This document shows, one piece after another, positions 58,811 to 64,000 of a stretch of DNA of 64,000 nt (position 1 is its first letter; each line of letters opens with the position of its first letter). The stretch lies in NCBI GenBank assembly GCA_029582265.1, contig CM055831.1, forward strand, positions 930,001 to 994,000. Reading direction: 5' to 3'. Below the pieces are notes generated by a model. The model was given only the letters and a program-made list of their open reading frames with translations, was not told the DNA's origin and did no database searches. The position numbers and the translations under genes were made by a program. The DNA is from Zoroaster sp. YZ-2022. Taxonomy: Eukaryota > Echinodermata > Asteroidea > Forcipulatida > Zoroasteridae.

Positions 58811-59069
58811 TTAAGCCAATAACGGATGCGCTACAATATTTCTAAAACCATAGATCGTATTAACTTAATACTGCAGTGTCATTTTTGTACGAATGGAAAG
58901 GGCTGTTGAAAAAGCCAATACCGAAAAGCTATTTCTTTGAAATGAGTAAGGCAACTTACTTTTGAAAACAATCTTAAGTCACATTTTAACAATGATCCCA
59001 ATTGATGAGGACATCAATTACCGTCACTTCCGAACACCTTGAGTTTGTGCACAAACTCTGAATTTCTAG

Positions 59070-59736
59070 TTCATAATGGTCCTGTCATCAATTCATGTTG
59101 GCAATTTTTTATTGTTAAACCAATCTTCTGACAACTATTTTGTGAAATATCTTATTTCAAAATACTTGCATTCCTTTCTAATAGAAAATTATCAATGTTC
59201 CAATAAAAAACAACGGTAATTACCTGAAAATGAAGAAACTGAGTGAATTATTATTGAAAAGCTGACTTAATTGTAAGATGGAAATGAAATCAAACAAGAA
59301 ATTATTCAAAATAATTATAAACTTTCCCAGGTTGCATTTATTGATGAATTTCTTGCATTGGGATATTGAACAATTGATTTGATTTTTGTCCTTTCACTGA
59401 CGTATCTATGAACCAGTTTCCCAGGTTCACTGGGTTCCACCATAACTGCGGTGATATCTACATGTACATTCTGGTCAAGTGTTCCTTTCCTATGCAGTCC
59501 AGTACTTCTTCAAACAATCTGTGCACTCTATTTGATGAAATCTTAAGCGTACTGTGTATTTGAGAATGCGTGTGACACGTGCGTACAGTGTGATACCACC
59601 ACAGTAATAGCGGAAAGCAGTGGTCACCGGATTATATCTGTTGATTCTTCTAAGTATAGATACATTTATATACATTTGACCAATGGTATACTCTCCCTTA
59701 AATAACAAATAAGAAGTTTTACATGTCCTATTTCAG
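59070..59736. other. AT-rich stretch upstream of tail copy 7
   Basis: No gene. It continues the TRIM-F flank after the Helitron and matches 33420-33690 in part. Confidence 0.45.
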
Positions 59737-59945
59737 ATTTCTTTCCTAGCGAATCGGTCAGCAAAAGAGGTGCATAGTCCAGGCATGTCCATGGGAGGTA
59801 CAGGATGGACACCACCCAGGGCATACTTCCCATGAGCTTCCACACCAAGTATTGCCCTACAAGCTGTAAGTTCAATTAAAACCCCTATACACTATTAGTA
59901 ATCTCAAAATAACACAAATGATGAGTTTCACATGAAACTTACTTG

Positions 59946-60074
59946 GTGTAAAGTTGATAATGGTATAAAACAACCCTGATATCTTTCTGTCTCGGGTTGA
60001 TATCATTTAGTGTAAAGTTGATAATGGTATAAAACAACCCTGATATCTTTCTGTCTCGGGTTGATATCATTTAA
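59946..60074. repeat. About 65-bp minisatellite, 2 copies
   Basis: Same position between exons A and B as elsewhere. Confidence 0.9.
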
Positions 60075-60818
60075 GTAAAATTAAGAAATAATTTCCAAAA
60101 TTAATGTCTGTTATTCAAAGACAGAAATTCCATATTGGATGCAGAAATGTTTCCATAAGTGTATACTGGCTTTTCATACAGACACATATTTGGTGAATAT
60201 TGTATCTTATAAGAATTTTGTTATTAGAATATAAATAAAAAACATTTTATAATTCATTGATTATTGTTATCATGTTATTATAATTTAAAACATATCATTT
60301 TTATAATGATTGCAGATTACAACTTTTTATCCAAGCCAATTATAATGCTGTTCTCTTTATAATTCACAACAATTTGAAACTTCGTCAGTTTTGCTTTAAC
60401 AAATGGTAATTTTTCTTTTGAATTCCAATGACTCACAGAGTCAGGGAGGCACAGCCAACTTCACATTCAACTCAACGCTGTCACAGAAGAAGACCAAACA
60501 CTACCGTGTGTTAGCGCTCTACGACTACACCGCCCGATGATCAGATGAACTCAACCTCACAGGGTGACTGGATATCAGTGCTTGTGAGGACAACGAGAAT
60601 TGGTGGATATGACAACTGGATAATGGACAGCAAAGATACTTCCAAGCAAACTACGTCACTGATGAATGTAAGAGTGAGGGGTGGGGGGTCAGGAGGGGAG
60701 GAGAAGGTGTGAGATGGTATCGTTGGCTTAGTTCTGAATAATCCTTTATCTCTAGTTAACCTTTGGCTATAAAAGGACATGATGTTTAGGATCTTTTGTA
60801 AATGAACCTATGTGTTAA

Positions 60819-61019
60819 AGGAACAGTATCATCATGATCAAAGCGGACTTTCAACAGGGCATGGAATCGGTGTCATAGTTTAAGATGTGACTGAAAATTA
60901 CTGGCTCATTTTTGCAGAGGCAACGGTAATATGACCTTATCATGTGAGGTATTATTTTCAGTCAATCTAAAACTAGCACTCTGATTCCATGCCCTGTTGT
61001 TCAAGACGACATTGTCCCT
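60819..61019. mobile_element. TTAA-flanked palindromic MITE (type 1)
   Basis: Same site as 5676-5875, with TTAA on both sides. Confidence 0.75.
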
Positions 61020-61555
61020 TTAAGTATGGATGCATTTACAGACATTTTACCAAAAGTGTATAATGACTTTAAATCAATATCTCAATGAGAGAAGAAAAAC
61101 ATCATTTTATAGCAAGTTATTGATCAATTACAAACATTTTATTATATACACCATCAACATTTTTTTATACAAATTTATACTTTTGTTAAGACATTGTGTC
61201 ACAATTTTATTTGTGCTTCAAGTTTTCTAAAATACCCGTCCAGTTAAATAAAACAAAGTACATTTGTAAGGATTTCCTGATATAAAATACATTCAGTTTG
61301 TTGCATAAGGCCCATTTCTTGATATTGCCCAAAAATGTTACGTATTCATTCAAGCGTTCTCTGCATTATCGTAAGGTCATTTGTGGCATAATTTTTATCA
61401 AGACACCACTAATGGTATTTATTTCCCACTCACTGGGAAGTGTGTGCAAGGTTAGGAACATGTGCACAGAATGCAAGAATAACAGCGAATGATGGGTAAA
61501 ACTTATAGGAAAATCCCACTTATTTTGTTTGACAAACTTTGACTACCGTGCAAAA

Positions 61556-61678
61556 CTATGAATTGTGTGCTTCAGTACTTGTCTAAGGTCTCTTTATATG
61601 AATTGTGTGCTTCAGTACTTGTCTGAGGTCTCTTTATATGAATTGTGTGCTTCAGTACTTGTCTAAGGTCTCTTTATT
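61556..61678. repeat. 40-bp tandem repeat, 3 copies
   Basis: The middle unit has gtctgagg for gtctaagg. Confidence 0.85.
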
Positions 61679-61844
61679 ATCTGATTTTGTACATTTGCGT
61701 AGTCAATTTCTAATTCATGTGAAAGTAAATATTATGTTTCTTGTGCATATATTGCTGTGCATTTACTGCCAATGTTGACTTTCTGCATTATAAAAAGTCT
61801 CATGAAAAGGGTGTTAATCCTTTCATATGATCCCACCATTCATA

Positions 61845-62175
61845 AAATACAATTCATTGTAGCATTCGGTAAATACAATTCAATGTAGCATTCAGTCAAT
61901 ACAATTCAGTGTAGCATTCGGTAAATACAATTCATTGTAGCATTCGGTAAATACAATTCATTGTAGCATTCAGTAAATACAATTCATTGTAGCATTCAGT
62001 AAATACAATTCATTGTAGCATTCAGTAAATACAATTTAATGTACCATTCGGTAAATACAATTTAATGTACCATTCGGTAAATACAATTCATTGTAGCATT
62101 CAGTAAATACAATTCATTGTAGCATTCGGTAAATACAATTCATGGTAGCGTTCAGTAAATACAATTCAGTGTACC
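61845..62175. repeat. 26-bp minisatellite, about 13 copies
   Basis: Mixed units with attcagt and attcggt spacers; two units have aatttaatgtacc. Confidence 0.95.
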
Positions 62176-62210
62176 ACTATGTTTTATAAAATGAACAAAA
62201 GTGAAATTAA

Positions 62211-62411
62211 AGGGGCAGTATTGTCACAGGGCATGGAATTGGAGTGCTGGTTTTAAAATTAACTCATTGACAGAAAATAATACCCCACAAGTCATACCAT
62301 TGCTGCTGCGTAAATAAGCCAGTAATTTTCAGTCACTGTGTTCATCTTAAACAAGGACACTGATTCCATGCCCTGTTGAAAGTCTGCTCCGATCGAGACG
62401 ATAGTGTCCCT
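62211..62411. mobile_element. TTAA-associated palindromic MITE (type 2)
   Basis: Counterpart of 6912-7114. Confidence 0.7.
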
Positions 62412-63498
62412 TTTTCCCATTTAAATCTTACATTTGTGAAAATACTGAATGTACTTGGACAGTTAACTGTTATACAAAGCATCATTATTTCTCATGAACT
62501 TTGAACTTTTACAAGACATTTTTCTTAAATAAATTTACACCAAATGCGGTGAACTCACTATAACTGGAGAGAGTTTGTGCTCATTGAAAACAATCTTTGA
62601 CTGTAAACGCTATTAAAGTGAATGTCATCATTTTCATTACACTTAAACCCCTACTTTTCTGTAAAGACAAAAGGTAAACATTTAACTAAATAATTTATTT
62701 AACTAAATAATTTATATAAGAAATAATAAGAAATGAATTTTCATTTTGAAGAATTCACAAAATCTAAACAAATCTTTTGCATGCAGCTTAGCGTCAGTCC
62801 TTTATATCCAATATTCATCCACATTTTTTGCTTAATCCTACACTTTACATCCGTTTTGTGAAACAAATGTATAGATTTTGAATTAGTGGTCTTTACATTT
62901 CCACGAGACTTCTTTGTACAGTCTTAAACAATATTTCCTTGGATCTTTTTCCCAGTTGCCCAGTTGGACCTCGGTCTGACAACCATCGGGGTTGGGAAAG
63001 AGGATCTAGGACCACTACGTCCTGCCACAGCGAAGTCAGAGAAGGCTGTGAGTCTGTTTGAAGCCAAGCGAGAGTTGAAGGAGGAGATGGACACGAGTAA
63101 GACTTTAAGGATGGAGAGAGTCAAGGCTAAGCTGGCTACTGTCATGGTATGACTATCGCTTGAAAATCCATAATGCATCTCGATAAAATATGTACATCCA
63201 GTATAGAGCTCTTATGACTGACTCTTATGATATATATATACTGTATTGGTACTATAGACATCTTTTTCATTGATCCAGATATTTTAGACAATGTAAGTCT
63301 AAGTTAATCAACAAATAATTAATAAGAAATACACTATGTATTGTAGGGCAAAATTAAATCAAGAAATACACTACTTACTTTTTTCTTTTTTTTCATGTTT
63401 TAAACCTCTTTAATCAATATCAAAATGTTTTACATAATTATTCAATGCTACTAAATTGTGTTGAGTTTTATAAAGAAATACAACAATTTTCTTTATAT

Positions 63499-63706
63499 GT
63501 AAGACCAATTGCGGTGACACCATGTGAAATTCTCTATTGAGTAGTAATTAGTTTTGAAAGTAACTGGAGGTTACAACTCGACGTTTCGATCAGTATACTC
63601 TGATCGTCTTCGAAAAGTTCTTTTTAGAACTTTTTAGTTCTTTTTAGAACTAATTACTACTCAAGAGAGAATTTCACATGGTGTCACCGCAATTTGTATT
63701 ACTTAG
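63499..63706. repeat. Long palindrome upstream of exon D
   Basis: Has the long centre (ggaggttacaactcgacgtt) and the agttctttttagaact doublet. Confidence 0.7.
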
Positions 63707-64000
63707 CCCATGCGAAGCTACAAGTTTTACCTAATCTGCTTTATAACAACCATATTTTATTCCATTGATTCAATTCAATATATTTAATTCATCCACAAAA
63801 TTTCATACTGTTAAACAAAGCACATAATCTTAAGATTTATACAATAAATTTACAAATATGCATTTAACTTGTTTTTACAGGACAGTAAAGATAGGCAGGG
63901 TACCCCCGCACTAGCAGACTATGATGACTAGCTCATTTACATTTACACCAGGGGGAACCACCAAACCATCAACCATCAACCATCAACCAACAATGAGCAC

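Larger units (their letters stand above)
56991..59069 (+). mobile_element. Helitron-like element
   Basis: The element interrupts a sequence that is continuous in other units (gacattaattcataatggt), with no target duplication beyond tt. The 5' end is aggtgttcggcttttcagccgaaca, itself a hairpin. The 3' end has ccgaacacct, then a perfect 18-nt palindrome (gagtttgtgcacaaactc, 59041-59058), and ends tgaatttCTAG. A hairpin about 10 nt before a CTRR end and insertion at A/T or T/T are Helitron or Helentron hallmarks; the 5' TC is not present. No Rep/helicase ORF, so non-autonomous. It carries a 72-bp tandem duplication (57481-57625) and a nested piggyBac-like element. Confidence 0.7.
59737..64000 (+). 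pseudogene. AHI1-like 3' end, tail copy 7 (runs off the window)
   Basis: Exon A is 59737-59865, exon B 60439-60667, exon C about 62964-63146, and exon D from 63891 to beyond the window. This is the best-kept exon C in the window: it has a real acceptor (cccag), is open (LGLTTIGVGKEDLG ... LFEAKRELKEEMDTSKTL ... KAKLATVM) and has a donor. The SH3 exon keeps its acceptor but has the CGA-to-TGA stop, the shared frame change, an extra one-base loss (gtgcttgtgagg) and W-to-stop (ggatatgac). Exon D has a small tandem expansion of caaccat (63967-63988). Confidence 0.7.

Overview
The window is metazoan nuclear DNA. It has GT-AG introns, RING/B-box/coiled-coil/NHL (TRIM) genes, exons of the ciliary gene AHI1 (Jouberin), tRNA-derived SINEs, LINE 3' ends, hAT-, piggyBac- and Helitron-like transposons and many minisatellites. 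It is AT-rich. Large RBCC-NHL families and SINEs of this build suggest a marine invertebrate, probably an invertebrate deuterostome (hemichordate, echinoderm or cephalochordate). That placement is inference; the sequence does not fix the species. A 500-N assembly gap lies at 48254-48753.

The backbone is a head-to-tail tandem array with a period of about 9.3-10.5 kb where extra insertions are few. Each unit carries, on the + strand, the 3' end of an AHI1-like gene (exon A, SH3 exon B, exon C, exon D). Converging on it from the - strand is a two-exon TRIM gene: exon 1 holds RING, B-box2, coiled coil and propeller blade 1, and exon 2 holds blades 2-6. TRIM copies are A (196-773, truncated), B (9116-11352, frameshifted), C (18507-20691, intact, 565 aa), D (28230-30420, intact, 561 aa), E (38796-40958, frameshifted) and F (53549-55564, altered C-terminus). 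A leader exon with an AAAATGGCG motif lies about 0.8-0.9 kb upstream of each start codon. AHI1-like tail copies start at 4928, 13516, 22838, 33818, 43108 and 59737. All six SH3 exons share one frameshift, so the tail was already broken before it was amplified. Two intact upstream AHI1 exons (C2-like region) sit at 51074-51169 and 51634-51733.

The most interesting signal is in the TRIM paralogues. They are nearly identical through RING, B-box and coiled coil, but their differences in the six-bladed propeller collect in the same loop of every blade (between strands b and c), including length changes in blades 1 and 5. By propeller convention that loop is on the top, ligand-binding face. This looks like a young, gene-converting TRIM cluster with a diversifying recognition surface.

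Between units the window is a graveyard of mobile DNA. It holds a triple-nested hAT insertion (44749-45990), a TIR element with a BED-type finger remnant (25642-26807), a Helitron-like element carrying a piggyBac-like element (56991-59069), a hAT MITE inside an SH3 exon (34600-34984), an unclassified element with 10-bp target duplications (31539-33115), palindromic TTAA-flanked MITEs, and minisatellites of 16, 21, 26, 40, 51 and about 65 bp whose copy numbers differ sharply between units.
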